From assembly GCF_001411495.1 (NCBI RefSeq), contig NZ_CP012981.1, positions 1,922,001 through 1,986,000 on the forward strand: a stretch of 64,000 nucleotides of DNA, in the 5' to 3' direction. The translations under genes and the position numbers were made by a program. The notes below the pieces were generated by a model that saw only the letters and a list, made by a program, of their open reading frames with translations, did no database searches and was not told where the DNA came from. Numbering within the stretch: the stretch's first letter is position 1; every line of letters starts with the position of its first letter. Of the stretch, positions 36,092 to 46,167 are shown in pieces. The stretch comes from Burkholderia cepacia ATCC 25416. Its GTDB lineage: Bacteria > Pseudomonadota > Gammaproteobacteria > Burkholderiales > Burkholderiaceae.

Positions 36092-37396
36092 ATGGACTAT
36101 CTCGATCTCGGCCCGTACTCCAGCGCATCGGGCACCGTGCGCCTGCCCGGCTCGAAGAGCATTTCGAACCGCGTGCTGCTGCTCGCGGCGCTGGCCGAAG
36201 GCGAAACGACGATCACCAACCTGCTCGACTCCGACGACACGCGCGTGATGCTCGACGCACTCGGCAAGCTCGGCGTGAAGCTCGCGCGCGACGGCGATAC
36301 CTGTGTCGTCACGGGCACGCGCGGCGCATTCACCGCGAAGACGGCCGACCTGTTCCTCGGCAACGCGGGCACGGCCGTGCGGCCGCTGACCGCCGCGCTC
36401 GCGGTGAACGGCGGCGACTATCGCGTGCACGGCGTGCCGCGCATGCACGAGCGGCCGATCGGCGATCTCGTCGACGGCCTGCGCCAGATCGGCGCGCAGA
36501 TCGACTACGAGCTGAACGAAGGCTTCCCGCCGCTGCGGATCAAACCCGCGACGATCTCGGTCGATGCGCCGATCCGCGTGCGCGGCGACGTGTCGAGCCA
36601 GTTCCTCACGGCGCTCCTGATGACGCTGCCGCTCGTGAAGGCGAAGGACGGCCGGATTGTCGTCGAGATCGACGGCGAGCTGATCTCGAAGCCGTACATC
36701 GACATCACGATCCGGCTGATGGAGCGCTTCGGCGTGACCGTCGAGCGCGACGGCTGGCAGCGCTTCGTCGTGCCGGCCGGGGTTCGCTACAAATCGCCGG
36801 GGCAGATCATGGTCGAGGGCGACGCGTCGTCGGCGTCGTATTTCCTCGCGGCCGGCGCGCTCGGCGGCGGGCCGCTGCGTGTCGAGGGCGTGGGGCGTGC
36901 GAGCATCCAGGGCGACGTCGGCTTTGCGAACGCGCTGATGCAGATGGGCGCGAACGTGACGATGGGCGACGACTGGATCGAAGTGCGCGGCATCGGCCAC
37001 GACCACGGCAAGCTCGAGCCGATCGACATGGATTTCAACCTGATTCCCGATGCGGCGATGACGATCGCGGTCGCGGCGCTGTTCGCCGCCGGCCCGAGCA
37101 CGCTGCGCAACATCGCAAGCTGGCGCGTGAAGGAAACCGACCGCATCGCGGCGATGGCGACCGAACTGCGCAAGGTCGGCGCGATCGTCGAGGAAGGTCC
37201 TGACTATCTCGTCGTCACGCCGCCGGAAAAGCTCACGCCGAACGCGGCGATCGACACGTACGACGATCACCGGATGGCGATGTGTTTCTCGCTCGTCAGC
37301 CTGAGCGGTGTGCCCGTGCGGATCAACGATCCGAAGTGCGTCGGCAAGACGTTCCCCGACTATTTCGACCGCTTCGCCGCGCTCGCCAAAGCCTGA
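36092..37396 (+). CDS. aroA: EPSP synthase (3-phosphoshikimate 1-carboxyvinyltransferase)
   Basis: A 434-residue shikimate-pathway enzyme joining PEP to shikimate 3-phosphate. Visible motifs: [37 protein letters not shown] (PEP-binding region) and [22 protein letters not shown]. The [11 protein letters not shown] sequence is of the class I, glyphosate-sensitive type. Start ATG at 36092 with AACAGGA upstream. Between tyrA and cmk with short spacers, so co-transcribed. Confidence 0.97.
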   Translation: MDYLDLGPYSSASGTVRLPGSKSISNRVLLLAALAEGETTITNLLDSDDTRVMLDALGKLGVKLARDGDTCVVTGTRGAFTAKTADLFLGNAGTAVRPLTAALAVNGGDYRVHGVPRMHERPIGDLVDGLRQIGAQIDYELNEGFPPLRIKPATISVDAPIRVRGDVSSQFLTALLMTLPLVKAKDGRIVVEIDGELISKPYIDITIRLMERFGVTVERDGWQRFVVPAGVRYKSPGQIMVEGDASSASYFLAAGALGGGPLRVEGVGRASIQGDVGFANALMQMGANVTMGDDWIEVRGIGHDHGKLEPIDMDFNLIPDAAMTIAVAALFAAGPSTLRNIASWRVKETDRIAAMATELRKVGAIVEEGPDYLVVTPPEKLTPNAAIDTYDDHRMAMCFSLVSLSGVPVRINDPKCVGKTFPDYFDRFAALAKA

Positions 37397-37409
37397 CCCG
37401 ACTGTTCCG

Positions 37410-38096
37410 ATGAAATCGACCCGACCCTTTCACCCGACTCCCGTCATCACGATCGACGGTCCCACTGCTTCCGGCAAGGGCACCGTCGCCGCGCTCGTCG
37501 CCGCGCATCTTGGCTTCCACCTGCTCGACAGCGGCGCGCTGTACCGCCTCGCCGCGCTCGCGAGCGTGCGCTACGGCATCGCGGCAGAGGACATCGACGC
37601 GCTGGTGAAGCTGATCGACGATCTCCACATCACGTTCCGGGAGGGCTGCGCGCAGCTCGACGGCGTCGATGTGTCGAACGACATCCGTGCCGAAGCGGTC
37701 GGCAACCGCGCATCGGCGATTGCCGTGCATGGGCCGGTGCGCACCGCGCTCGTCGCGCGTCAGCGCGCGTTCCGCAAGACGCCGGGCCTCGTTGCAGACG
37801 GGCGCGACATGGGCACCGTGATCTTCCCGGACGCCGTGTTGAAGGTGTTCCTGACGGCCAGCGCCGAGGCGCGCGCGACCAGACGGCATAAGCAATTGAT
37901 GCAAAAAGGTTTTTCTGCTAATATAGATGACTTGCTCCGGGATCTTCGTGAACGTGACGCGCGCGACAGCAATCGCGCGGCCGCGCCGCTGAAGCCTGCG
38001 GCAGATGCCAAGCTGCTCGATACGTCGGCGCTTTCGGTCGATGAAGCGGTCGACCAGGTGCTGCAGTGGTACCGGGCGCTCGGCCAGCCCGCCTGA
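37410..38096 (+). CDS. cmk: Cytidylate kinase
   Basis: A 228-residue kinase phosphorylating CMP/dCMP with ATP. P-loop: [16 protein letters not shown]; other motifs: [28 protein letters not shown] and [37 protein letters not shown]. Codons for [11 protein letters not shown] are strikingly AT-rich (TTT, TCT, GCT, AAT, ATA) in an otherwise GC3-saturated gene, because a promoter for rpsA appears to be embedded there. Start ATG at 37410, 14 bases past aroA. Confidence 0.97.
   Translation: MKSTRPFHPTPVITIDGPTASGKGTVAALVAAHLGFHLLDSGALYRLAALASVRYGIAAEDIDALVKLIDDLHITFREGCAQLDGVDVSNDIRAEAVGNRASAIAVHGPVRTALVARQRAFRKTPGLVADGRDMGTVIFPDAVLKVFLTASAEARATRRHKQLMQKGFSANIDDLLRDLRERDARDSNRAAAPLKPAADAKLLDTSALSVDEAVDQVLQWYRALGQPA
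37896..37924 (+). promoter_or_regulatory. Probable rpsA promoter embedded in the cmk coding sequence
   Basis: TTGATG (37896-37901), exactly 17 bases and TAATAT (37919-37924) match sigma-70 elements. The spacer is itself AT-rich. It lies 315 bases before the rpsA ATG. The local codons are very rare for this genome (for example ATA and AAT), which indicates selection for something other than the protein. Confidence 0.65.
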
Positions 38097-38238
38097 GAAG
38101 GCGGGTAGCAGTAGGTGTTCCGCGTCGCAAGCGCGGAGCGTGTTTCGAACCCTTAACCCCGTGTGGTCGTCGATCTGGCCCTTTCAGCCTGCCATTCCGG
38201 CCGGCGTGGCACAGCGATCCATGCACAATCAGATTTTT

Positions 38239-39951
38239 ATGTCCGACCTGCAAACCTCCACCCCGAATACTGAATCTTTCGCGGCTCTGTTCGAAGAGTC
38301 GCTGACCCGCCAAGACATGCGCGCCGGCGAAGTGATTTCCGCCGAAGTCGTGCGCGTCGACCACAACTTCGTGGTCGTCAATGCAGGCCTGAAGTCCGAG
38401 GCTTACATTCCGATCGAGGAATTCCTGAACGATCAGGGCGAGGTTGAGGTGCAGTCGGGCGATTTCGTGTCCGTCGCGATCGACGCACTCGAAAACGGCT
38501 ACGGCGACACGATCCTGTCGCGCGACAAGGCGAAGCGCCTTGCATCGTGGCTGTCGCTGGAAAAGGCTCTCGACAACAACGAACTCGTCACCGGCACGAT
38601 CACCGGCAAGGTGAAGGGCGGCATGACCGTGATGGTCAACGGCATCCGTGCGTTCCTGCCGGGTTCGCTGGTCGACACGCGTCCGGTCAAGGACACGACC
38701 CCGTACGAAGGCAAGACGCTCGAGTTCCGCGTGATCAAGCTCGATCGCAAGCGTAACAACGTCGTGCTGTCGCGTCGTGCAGTGATCGAAGCAACCCAAG
38801 GCGAAGAGCGCGCGAAGCTGCTCGAGACGCTGAAGGAAGGCGCGATCGTCAACGGCGTGGTCAAGAACATCACCGACTACGGCGCGTTCGTCGACCTCGG
38901 CGGCATCGACGGCCTGCTGCACATCACCGACATCGCATGGCGTCGTGTGCGTCACCCGAGCGAAGTCCTGTCGGTTGGCCAGGAAGTCACCGCGAAGATC
39001 CTCAAGTTCGACCAAGAGAAGAACCGCGTCTCGCTGGGCATCAAGCAACTGGGCGACGATCCGTGGGAAGGCATCTCGCGCCGTTACCCGTCGGGCACGC
39101 GCCTGTTCGGCAAGGTCACGAACATCACCGACTACGGCGCATTCGTCGAAGTGGAATCGGGCATCGAAGGCCTCGTCCACGTGTCGGAAATGGACTGGAC
39201 CAACAAGAACGTTGCTCCGTCGAAGGTTGTCCAGCTGGGCGACGAAGTCGAAGTCATGGTCCTCGAGATCGACGAAGACCGTCGTCGTATCAGCCTCGGC
39301 ATGAAGCAGTGCAAGCCGAATCCGTGGGATGACTTCAGCCGCAACTTCAAGAAGGGCGACAAGATCACGGGCGCAATCAAGTCGATCACCGACTTCGGCG
39401 TGTTCATCGGTCTGCCGGGCGGCATCGACGGCCTGGTCCACCTGTCGGACCTGTCGTGGAGCGAAGCCGGCGAAGAAGCCGTTCGCAAGTACAAGAAGGG
39501 CGACGAAGTCGAAGCGATCGTGCTCGGTATCGACGTCGAGAAGGAGCGTATTTCGCTCGGCATCAAGCAGCTCGAAGGCGACCCGTTCAGCAACTACGTT
39601 GCAATGAACGACAAGGGCTCGATCGTCGACGGCGTCGTGAAGACGGTCGATGCGAAGGGTGCGGTCGTCACGCTGACGGGCGACATCGAAGGCTACCTGC
39701 GTGCGTCGGAAATCTCGCAGGATCGCGTCGAAGACGCACGCAACGTGCTGAAGGAAGGCGACAAGGTCAACGCGATGGTGATCAACATCGATCGCAAGTC
39801 GCGCGGCATCAACCTGTCGATCAAGGCGAAGGATTCGGCTGAACAACAGGAAGCGATCCGCGGCCTGCAGTCGGACACCAGCGCTGCTGCGACCGGTACG
39901 ACCAACCTCGGCGCGCTGCTGAAGGCGAAGCTCGACGGCCAGAACCAGTAA
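38239..39951 (+). CDS. rpsA: 30S ribosomal protein S1
   Basis: A 570-residue protein with six S1 RNA-binding domains (recurring [38 protein letters not shown] motif), delivering mRNA to the 30S subunit. Codon use is highly optimised (AAG, CTG, CGT), as in strongly expressed genes. The ATG at 38239 ([14 protein letters not shown]) has no Shine-Dalgarno sequence but an AT-rich TTTTTAT directly before it, as in other rpsA genes whose initiation S1 itself regulates; an upstream in-frame ATG at 38221 is an alternative. Followed by ihfB. Confidence 0.97.
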   Translation: MSDLQTSTPNTESFAALFEESLTRQDMRAGEVISAEVVRVDHNFVVVNAGLKSEAYIPIEEFLNDQGEVEVQSGDFVSVAIDALENGYGDTILSRDKAKRLASWLSLEKALDNNELVTGTITGKVKGGMTVMVNGIRAFLPGSLVDTRPVKDTTPYEGKTLEFRVIKLDRKRNNVVLSRRAVIEATQGEERAKLLETLKEGAIVNGVVKNITDYGAFVDLGGIDGLLHITDIAWRRVRHPSEVLSVGQEVTAKILKFDQEKNRVSLGIKQLGDDPWEGISRRYPSGTRLFGKVTNITDYGAFVEVESGIEGLVHVSEMDWTNKNVAPSKVVQLGDEVEVMVLEIDEDRRRISLGMKQCKPNPWDDFSRNFKKGDKITGAIKSITDFGVFIGLPGGIDGLVHLSDLSWSEAGEEAVRKYKKGDEVEAIVLGIDVEKERISLGIKQLEGDPFSNYVAMNDKGSIVDGVVKTVDAKGAVVTLTGDIEGYLRASEISQDRVEDARNVLKEGDKVNAMVINIDRKSRGINLSIKAKDSAEQQEAIRGLQSDTSAAATGTTNLGALLKAKLDGQNQ

Positions 39952-39973
39952 GCCTCACGAGGTCTGCTGAAGT

Positions 39974-40297
39974 ATGACCAAATCCGAGTTGGTCGCGCAG
40001 CTGGCATCGCGATTTCCGCAACTTGTCCTCAAGGATGCGGATTTCGCGGTGAAAACGATGCTCGATGCGATGTCTGACGCTCTGGCGAAAGGGCATCGTA
40101 TCGAAATTCGGGGTTTCGGCAGCTTTGGCCTCAACCGTCGCCCGGCGCGCGTCGGACGCAACCCGAAGTCAGGGGAGAAAGTGCAGGTGCCCGAGAAGTT
40201 CGTGCCGCACTTCAAGCCTGGCAAGGAATTGCGGGAACGCGTCGACGGCCGCGCCGGTGAGCCGCTGAAGGCTGACGATCCGGACGACGAGCGTTGA
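39974..40297 (+). CDS. ihfB: Integration host factor beta subunit
   Basis: A 107-residue DNA-bending protein of the HU/IHF family, forming a heterodimer with IhfA. The fold is seen in [66 protein letters not shown] and [12 protein letters not shown]; the Arg-Pro-Ala loop intercalates DNA. The C-terminal acidic extension ([13 protein letters not shown]) is longer than in E. coli. It follows rpsA by 22 bases, the usual beta- and gamma-proteobacterial pairing, and is closed by a terminator. Confidence 0.96.
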   Translation: MTKSELVAQLASRFPQLVLKDADFAVKTMLDAMSDALAKGHRIEIRGFGSFGLNRRPARVGRNPKSGEKVQVPEKFVPHFKPGKELRERVDGRAGEPLKADDPDDER

Positions 40298-40342
40298 GCG
40301 TCACCCGGATTGCCCGGAACCCATCCGGCGAAGGCTGAAAAG

Positions 40343-40369
40343 AAAAGCGCCCCTTGCGGGCGCTTTTTT
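40343..40369 (+). terminator. Intrinsic terminator after ihfB
   Basis: AAAAGCGCCC (40343-40352) pairs with GGGCGCTTTT (40358-40367), with further T. It ends the serC-to-ihfB transcript. Confidence 0.9.
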
Positions 40370-40507
40370 CATTTCCGGCGATTGCGACGCAACGGGTGCG
40401 TGCAGGATGTGCGCAGCCGCGGAAACGCTTCCTTTACAATACGGGTCGATTCGGCGCGACGAAGGGGAGTCGCGCGCCGCGGCAAACCTCAACAAAGAGA
40501 GGGCTTC

Positions 40508-40801
40508 ATGAAGTTTATCGTCTGGCTGATCCGGGTATTGGTGTTCGTACTGCTGCTGGTGCTTGCGCTGGCCAATACGCAAACCGCGACGCTGAATTTC
40601 GTGGCCGGCTATTCATGGCAGGCGCCGCTGATCCTGATCGGCCTCGCGTTCTTCGCCGTGGGGCTGCTGGCCGGCTTGCTGTCCGCGCTGCCTTCGATCT
40701 TCCGCTTGCGTCTCGAGAACGGGCGCCTGAAGCGCGATCTGCGCGCGGCACGCGAAACGCCGGCCGTCATCGAGCAGCCGCCGATGCCGCCCGTCATTTA
40801 A
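40508..40801 (+). CDS. lapA: LapA-domain (DUF1049) inner-membrane protein
   Basis: A 97-residue protein with two transmembrane helices (FIVWLIRVLVFVLLLVLALANTQ and LILIGLAFFAVGLLAGLLSAL) and a short charged helix (RLRLENGRLKRDLRAARE). It matches LapA, which in enterobacteria acts with LapB to balance lipopolysaccharide synthesis. Good GAGAGGG ribosome binding site. Followed 53 bases later by lapB. Confidence 0.88.
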   Translation: MKFIVWLIRVLVFVLLLVLALANTQTATLNFVAGYSWQAPLILIGLAFFAVGLLAGLLSALPSIFRLRLENGRLKRDLRAARETPAVIEQPPMPPVI

Positions 40802-40854
40802 CACGGACGCCTCGCGATCATCGCGCGGTTTTCGTCTCTGCTTCGATATTTCGC

Positions 40855-42027
40855 ATGGATCTGGATTTCTGGTGGTTGCTCGCGATTCCGGTCGCGTTCG
40901 CGCTCGGTTGGGCGGCGTCACGCTATGACCTTAAGAATCTCCTGTCGGAGAGTGCCAACCTGCCGCGCTCGTATTTCCGCGGCCTGAATTTTCTGTTGAA
41001 CGAACAACCCGACAAGGCGATCGACGCGTTCATCGAGGTCGCCAAGCTGGATCCCGAGACGGTCGAGCTGCACTTCGCGCTCGGCAACCTGTTTCGCCGC
41101 CGCGGCGAAACCGACCGCGCGATCCGCGTGCACCAGAACCTGCTGAGCCGCACGGACCTGCCGGTCAACGAGCGCGATCACGCGCTGTACGAACTCGGCC
41201 AGGATTTCCTGAAGGCCGGCCTGCTCGATCGCGCCGAGGAGGCGTTCCACAAACTCGCCGACGGCGATTACGCACTCGGCGCGCAGCGGGCGCTGCTGAC
41301 GATCTACGAGATCGAGAAGGACTGGAACAAGTCGATCGATACGGCGAAGCGCATCGAGTCGATGAGCGACAAACCGCTCGGCGTCGAAATTGCGCAGTTT
41401 CACTGCGAACTTGCGCAGGATGCGCTGCAGCGCAAGAACGCGGCAGCGGCTGCCGAACAGTTGCGCCTCGCGTTGACCGTGAACCCGCAGAACGTTCGCG
41501 CGACGATCCTCTCCGGCGACGCCGCGGCGGCCGAGGGCAACCACGCGGCCGCGATCGAGCACTGGAAGCGCGTCGAAGCGCAGAATCCGGCGTATCTGCC
41601 GCTCGTCGCCGACAAGCTGATGAAGGCGTACGTCGCGCTCGGCAAGAACGCCGAAGGCGCCGAGCTGCTGATGGGCTATGTCGACCGCTATCCGTCGAAC
41701 GACCTGCTCGACATCGCATACCAGCACATCGCGGGCTTGCGCGGCCAGGACGCGGCGCACACGCTCGCGCGCACGCAGATGGAGAAGTCGCCGAACCTGT
41801 CGGGGATGCTGCACCTGCTCGATGCGCAGATCGCGGCGGCCGACGAGCCGCACCGTAAGGAACTTGAAATGATGCGTGCGCTGATCAAGCAGCGCACCAA
41901 GAATTTGCCACGGTATACGTGCCAGAATTGCGGTTTCCGGGCGCGCAATTTCTACTGGCAGTGTCCGGGCTGCAGCGGCTGGGAAACCTATGCGCCGCGT
42001 CGCGTCGATCCTGCGATGCCGGGCTGA
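40855..42027 (+). CDS. lapB: Lipopolysaccharide assembly protein LapB
   Basis: A 390-residue inner-membrane-anchored protein. The N-terminal helix (LDFWWLLAIPVAFALGWAASRYD) is followed by TPR repeats across about 60-320 and a C-terminal rubredoxin-like zinc site (Cys356, Cys359, Cys370, Cys373 in CQNCGF and CPGCSGW). In E. coli LapB works with FtsH to degrade LpxC and so sets lipopolysaccharide level. The neighbours ugd, hldA and hldD are all envelope-sugar genes, consistent with that role. Confidence 0.93.
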   Translation: MDLDFWWLLAIPVAFALGWAASRYDLKNLLSESANLPRSYFRGLNFLLNEQPDKAIDAFIEVAKLDPETVELHFALGNLFRRRGETDRAIRVHQNLLSRTDLPVNERDHALYELGQDFLKAGLLDRAEEAFHKLADGDYALGAQRALLTIYEIEKDWNKSIDTAKRIESMSDKPLGVEIAQFHCELAQDALQRKNAAAAAEQLRLALTVNPQNVRATILSGDAAAAEGNHAAAIEHWKRVEAQNPAYLPLVADKLMKAYVALGKNAEGAELLMGYVDRYPSNDLLDIAYQHIAGLRGQDAAHTLARTQMEKSPNLSGMLHLLDAQIAAADEPHRKELEMMRALIKQRTKNLPRYTCQNCGFRARNFYWQCPGCSGWETYAPRRVDPAMPG

Positions 42028-42117
42028 TCCCGGCACGCGGAGCCAACGCGCTGCGGTTGCCGCGGGGTTCGTCCCGGCGGCCAAGTTAGTCAATTACCGG
42101 GAAGTACCGGAACATCT

Positions 42118-43518
42118 ATGAAAATCACCATCATCGGCACCGGCTATGTCGGTCTCGTCACGGGCGCCTGCCTGGCGGAGATCGGCCACGACGTATTCTG
42201 CCTCGACGTCGATCCGCGCAAGATCGACATCCTGAACAACGGCGGGATGCCGATTCACGAACCTGGGCTGCTGGACATCATCGCGCGCAACCGCGCAGCG
42301 GGGCGCCTGCGCTTCTCGACCGACATCGAGGCAAGCGTCGCGCACGGCGAGATCCAGTTCATCGCCGTCGGCACGCCGCCCGACGAGGACGGCTCGGCCG
42401 ACCTGCAGTACGTGCTCGAAGCCGCGCGCAACATCGGCCGCCACATGACGGGCTTCAAGGTGATCGTCGACAAGTCGACGGTGCCGGTCGGTACCGCACA
42501 GCGCGTGCGCGGCGTGGTCGACGAAGCGCTTGCCGCCCGCGGGTTGGCAGGCAGCGTCGCGCATCGCTTCTCGGTCGTGTCGAACCCGGAGTTCCTGAAG
42601 GAAGGCGCCGCGGTCGAGGACTTCATGCGTCCGGACCGGATCATCATTGGCGTCGACGACGACGAGACGGGCACGATCGCGCGCGAGAAGATGAAGAAGC
42701 TCTACGCGCCGTTCAACCGCAACCATGAGCGCACGATCTACATGGACGTGCGTTCGGCGGAATTCGCGAAATATGCGGCGAATGCGATGCTTGCAACGCG
42801 TATCTCGTTCATGAACGAGATGTCGAATCTCGCCGACAAGGTCGGCGCCGACATCGAGGCCGTGCGCCGCGGGATCGGCTCCGATCCGCGCATCGGCTAT
42901 CACTTCCTGTACGCCGGCGTCGGCTACGGCGGCTCGTGCTTCCCGAAGGACGTCCAGGCGCTGATTCGCACGGCTGGCGAGAACGGCCAGCCGTTGCGCA
43001 TCCTGGAAGCCGTCGAGGCAGCCAACCATGCGCAGAAGGACGTGCTGATCGGCAAGATCGAGCAGCGCTTCGGTGCCGACCTGACCGGCCGCGAGTTCGC
43101 GGTCTGGGGCCTGGCGTTCAAGCCGAACACCGATGACATGCGCGAGGCGCCGAGCCGCCGCCTGATCGCCGCGCTGCTCGAACGTGGCGCGACCGTGCGT
43201 GCGTACGATCCGGTCGCGGTCGACGAGGCGCGGCGCGTGTTTGCGCTCGATTTCGGTACCGATCCGGACGCGCTGGCGCGGCTGCATCTCGTCGACACGC
43301 AGGACATTGCCGTGACGGGCGCGGACGCGCTCGTGATCGTGACCGAGTGGAAGGAATTCCGGAGCCCCGATTTCACGCGCCTGAAGGCTGAACTGAAGGC
43401 GCCGGTGATCTTCGACGGGCGCAACCTGTACGAGCCGGATGCGATGGCCGAACTGGGCATCGACTACTACGCGATCGGCCGGCCGTATGTCGATCCCCAG
43501 TCGTCCTCCCGTGGCTGA
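42118..43518 (+). CDS. ugd: UDP-glucose 6-dehydrogenase
   Basis: A 466-residue NAD-dependent enzyme oxidising UDP-glucose to UDP-glucuronate, used for exopolysaccharide and for aminoarabinose of lipid A (essential in Burkholderia). NAD motif: [22 protein letters not shown]; catalytic Cys274 in [34 protein letters not shown] is also typical. ATG at 42118; the gene ends seven bases before the preferred hldA start. Confidence 0.96.
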   Translation: MKITIIGTGYVGLVTGACLAEIGHDVFCLDVDPRKIDILNNGGMPIHEPGLLDIIARNRAAGRLRFSTDIEASVAHGEIQFIAVGTPPDEDGSADLQYVLEAARNIGRHMTGFKVIVDKSTVPVGTAQRVRGVVDEALAARGLAGSVAHRFSVVSNPEFLKEGAAVEDFMRPDRIIIGVDDDETGTIAREKMKKLYAPFNRNHERTIYMDVRSAEFAKYAANAMLATRISFMNEMSNLADKVGADIEAVRRGIGSDPRIGYHFLYAGVGYGGSCFPKDVQALIRTAGENGQPLRILEAVEAANHAQKDVLIGKIEQRFGADLTGREFAVWGLAFKPNTDDMREAPSRRLIAALLERGATVRAYDPVAVDEARRVFALDFGTDPDALARLHLVDTQDIAVTGADALVIVTEWKEFRSPDFTRLKAELKAPVIFDGRNLYEPDAMAELGIDYYAIGRPYVDPQSSSRG

Positions 43519-43525
43519 TCACACG

Positions 43526-44476
43526 ATGAATACTCTCCGCGAGGTCGTTCCGGTGCCGCGTGCGCAACTCGCGCGCTCGCGCGTGCTTGTCGTCGGCGAC
43601 GTGATGCTCGACCGTTACTGGTTCGGTAACGTCGATCGCATTTCGCCCGAGGCGCCCGTGCCGGTCGTGCACGTGCAGCGCCAGGAAGAGCGGCTCGGCG
43701 GTGCGGCCAACGTCGCGCGCAACGCCGTGACGCTCGGCGGCCAGGCCGGGTTGCTGTGCGTCGTCGGGTGCGACGAACCCGGCGAGCGCATCGTCGAACT
43801 GCTCGGCAGCAGCGGCGTGACGCCGCATCTCGAGCGCGACCCGGCGCTGCCGACCACGATCAAGCTGCGCGTGCTCGCGCGCCAGCAGCAACTGCTGCGC
43901 GTCGACTTCGAGGCCATGCCGACGCACGAGGTGCTGCTCGCGGGGCTCGCGCGCTTCGATGCGCTGCTGCCGCAGCACGACGTCGTGCTGATGTCGGATT
44001 ACGCGAAAGGCGGCCTGACGCACGTCACGACGATGATCGAGAAGGCGCGCGCGGCCGGCAAGTCCGTCCTCGTCGACCCGAAGGGCGACGACTGGGCGCG
44101 CTATCGCGGTGCGTCGCTGATCACGCCGAATCGCGCGGAATTGCGCGAAGTGGTCGGGCAGTGGAAATCGGAAGACGATCTGCGCGCACGTGTCGCGAAG
44201 CTGCGCGCGGAACTCGACATCGACGCGCTGCTGCTCACGCGTTCGGAAGAAGGCATGACGCTGTTTTCCGCCACCGGCGAACTGCACGCACCGGCACTCG
44301 CGCGCGAGGTGTTCGACGTGTCGGGCGCGGGCGATACCGTGATCGCGACGGTCGCGACGATGCTCGGTGCAGGCGTGCCGCTCGTCGACGCCGTCGTGCT
44401 CGCGAATCGCGCGGCAGGCATCGTGGTCGGCAAGCTCGGCACGGCCACGGTGGACTACGACGAACTGTTTCATTGA
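43526..44476 (+). CDS. hldA: D-glycero-beta-D-manno-heptose-7-phosphate kinase
   Basis: A 316-residue ribokinase-family enzyme, the kinase half of HldE, phosphorylating heptose 7-phosphate for the lipopolysaccharide inner core. Motifs: VLVVGDVMLDRYWFGNVDRISPEAPVPVV, RLGGAANVARNAVTLGG and the anion-hole/catalytic VFDVSGAGDTVIATVA. The adenylyltransferase domain of HldE is absent, so a separate hldC must exist elsewhere. ATG at 43526 chosen; an in-frame ATG at 43487 would overlap ugd. Upstream of hldD. Confidence 0.93.
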   Translation: MNTLREVVPVPRAQLARSRVLVVGDVMLDRYWFGNVDRISPEAPVPVVHVQRQEERLGGAANVARNAVTLGGQAGLLCVVGCDEPGERIVELLGSSGVTPHLERDPALPTTIKLRVLARQQQLLRVDFEAMPTHEVLLAGLARFDALLPQHDVVLMSDYAKGGLTHVTTMIEKARAAGKSVLVDPKGDDWARYRGASLITPNRAELREVVGQWKSEDDLRARVAKLRAELDIDALLLTRSEEGMTLFSATGELHAPALAREVFDVSGAGDTVIATVATMLGAGVPLVDAVVLANRAAGIVVGKLGTATVDYDELFH

Positions 44477-44539
44477 GCGCATGCGGCGGCGCGATGAGCG
44501 CGCCGCACGCATGGCTCGCACTTTTCAGGCAGGACGATC

Positions 44540-45532
44540 ATGACCCTCATCGTCACCGGCGCAGCCGGTTTTATCGGCGCGAACATCGTCAAGGCGCTCA
44601 ACGAGCGCGGCGAGACGCGCATCATCGCGGTCGACAACCTGACGCGCGCGGACAAGTTCCGGAATCTCGTCGATTGCGAGATCGACGACTATCTGGACAA
44701 GTCGGAATTCGTCGAACGTTTCGCGCGCGGCGATTTCGGCAAGGTGCGCGCGGTGTTCCACGAAGGTGCGTGCTCGGACACGATGGAAACCGACGGCCGC
44801 TACATGATGGACAACAACTTCCGCTACAGTCGCGCGTTGCTCGACACCTGCCTCGCACAGGGCACGCAGTTCCTGTACGCGTCGTCGGCGGCGACCTACG
44901 GCGGCTCGACGCGATTCGTCGAGGAGCGCGACGTCGAGGCGCCGCTGAATGTCTACGGCTATTCGAAGTTCCTGTTCGACCAGGTGGTCCGTCGTGTGCT
45001 GCCGACCGCGCAGAGCCAGATCGCCGGCTTCCGCTATTTCAACGTGTACGGCCCGCGCGAGACGCACAAGGGCCGCATGGCGTCGGTCGCGTTCCACAAC
45101 TTCAACCAGTTCCGTGCGGAAGGCAAGGTGAAGCTGTTCGGCGAGTACAACGGCTACGCACCGGGCGAGCAGACGCGCGACTTCGTGTCGATCGAGGACG
45201 TGACCAAGGTGAACCTGTTCTTCTTCGATCATCCGGAGAAGTCGGGCATCTTCAACCTCGGGACCGGCCGTGCGCAGCCGTTCAACGATATCGCGTCGAC
45301 GGTCGTGAATACGTTGCGCGCGCTCGACAACCTGCCGCCGCTGACGCTCGCGCAGCAGGTCGAGCAAGGGCTGATCGAATACGTGCCGTTCCCCGATGCG
45401 CTGCGCGGCAAGTACCAGTGCTTCACGCAGGCCGACCAGACGAAACTGCGCGCGGCCGGTTACGACGCACCGTTCCTGACCGTGCAGGAAGGCGTCGACC
45501 GATACGTGCGTTGGCTATCCGGCCAGGTTTAA
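44540..45532 (+). CDS. hldD: ADP-L-glycero-D-manno-heptose 6-epimerase
   Basis: A 330-residue short-chain dehydrogenase-type epimerase (also called RfaD/GmhD) making ADP-L-glycero-D-manno-heptose. NADP motif: [18 protein letters not shown]; the [21 protein letters not shown] region is family-specific; the catalytic Tyr/Lys are in [12 protein letters not shown]. Length and order (hldA-hldD) are standard. Confidence 0.97.
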   Translation: MTLIVTGAAGFIGANIVKALNERGETRIIAVDNLTRADKFRNLVDCEIDDYLDKSEFVERFARGDFGKVRAVFHEGACSDTMETDGRYMMDNNFRYSRALLDTCLAQGTQFLYASSAATYGGSTRFVEERDVEAPLNVYGYSKFLFDQVVRRVLPTAQSQIAGFRYFNVYGPRETHKGRMASVAFHNFNQFRAEGKVKLFGEYNGYAPGEQTRDFVSIEDVTKVNLFFFDHPEKSGIFNLGTGRAQPFNDIASTVVNTLRALDNLPPLTLAQQVEQGLIEYVPFPDALRGKYQCFTQADQTKLRAAGYDAPFLTVQEGVDRYVRWLSGQV

Positions 45533-45605
45533 ACGGAAGCGTTGCGCCGATAGACTGGGTCTCACGGTCGGCAGCCGCCGGCCGTATTCATCGGAGATCC
45601 AGCAC

Positions 45606-45953
45606 ATGATCAGAAAATGGTTGGCCGCAGCGGCAATGCTCGGCACGATCGCCTCGGCCTGGGCGGCCGTCGACGTCAACACCGCCAACGAGGATGCGCT
45701 CGTCGGCATCAAGGGTATCGGCCCGGCGCGGGCAAAGGCGATTCTCGACGAACGCGGCGCACGCGGTCCGTTCAGGAATGCGGAGGATCTCGCCGCACGC
45801 GTGAAAGGCATGGGCGGCCATACCGTCGAGCGGCTTCAGCAGGAAGGCCTGACGATCGGTGCGGCCGGCACGGGTGCCGCGCAGCCGGCCCCGGGCAAGC
45901 CGGCCGCCGGCAAGCCTGCGGCCGCACCTGCCCGCACCACCACGCAGAAGTAA
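45606..45953 (+). CDS. comEA: ComEA-like helix-hairpin-helix DNA-binding protein
   Basis: A 115-residue exported protein: signal peptide MIRKWLAAAAMLGTIASAWA, then a ComEA helix-hairpin-helix domain (VDVNTANEDALVGIKGIGPARAKAILDERGARGPFRNAEDLAARVKGMG) and an Ala/Pro-rich tail. In competent bacteria periplasmic ComEA binds incoming DNA. Competence is not shown here; many Burkholderia carry this gene. A perfect terminator follows. Confidence 0.87.
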   Translation: MIRKWLAAAAMLGTIASAWAAVDVNTANEDALVGIKGIGPARAKAILDERGARGPFRNAEDLAARVKGMGGHTVERLQQEGLTIGAAGTGAAQPAPGKPAAGKPAAAPARTTTQK

Positions 45954-46008
45954 CACGTCGCGCGCAGCCGACAACAAGCTCCTTCAGTCGCCGTCGTTGC
46001 GACGGCTT

Positions 46009-46032
46009 CCCGCGGCATGCCGCGGGTTTTTT
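46009..46032 (+). terminator. Intrinsic terminator after comEA
   Basis: CCCGCGGCATGCCGCGGG is a perfect 18-bp palindrome followed by TTTTTT. Confidence 0.85.
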
Positions 46033-46127
46033 GCGTGGGCACGGCGCATGCGGCGTCCACGCGTTGCACGGCATGCGTATTCCATCGCCGCAATGGGGTT
46101 GCCGGCGCGAGCAGCGGTGCTGGTTTA

Positions 46128-46141
46128 CAATCGATCGATTG
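46128..46141. promoter_or_regulatory. Palindrome at the probable cysM promoter
   Basis: CAATCGATCGATTG is a perfect 14-bp palindrome that begins within a -10-like TACAAT (46126-46131), 26 bases before the cysM ATG. It could be an operator, but repeats of CGAT also arise easily by chance. No convincing -35 is seen. Confidence 0.3.
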
Positions 46142-46167
46142 ATCGGCCTCGTACTCACGGTATATCC

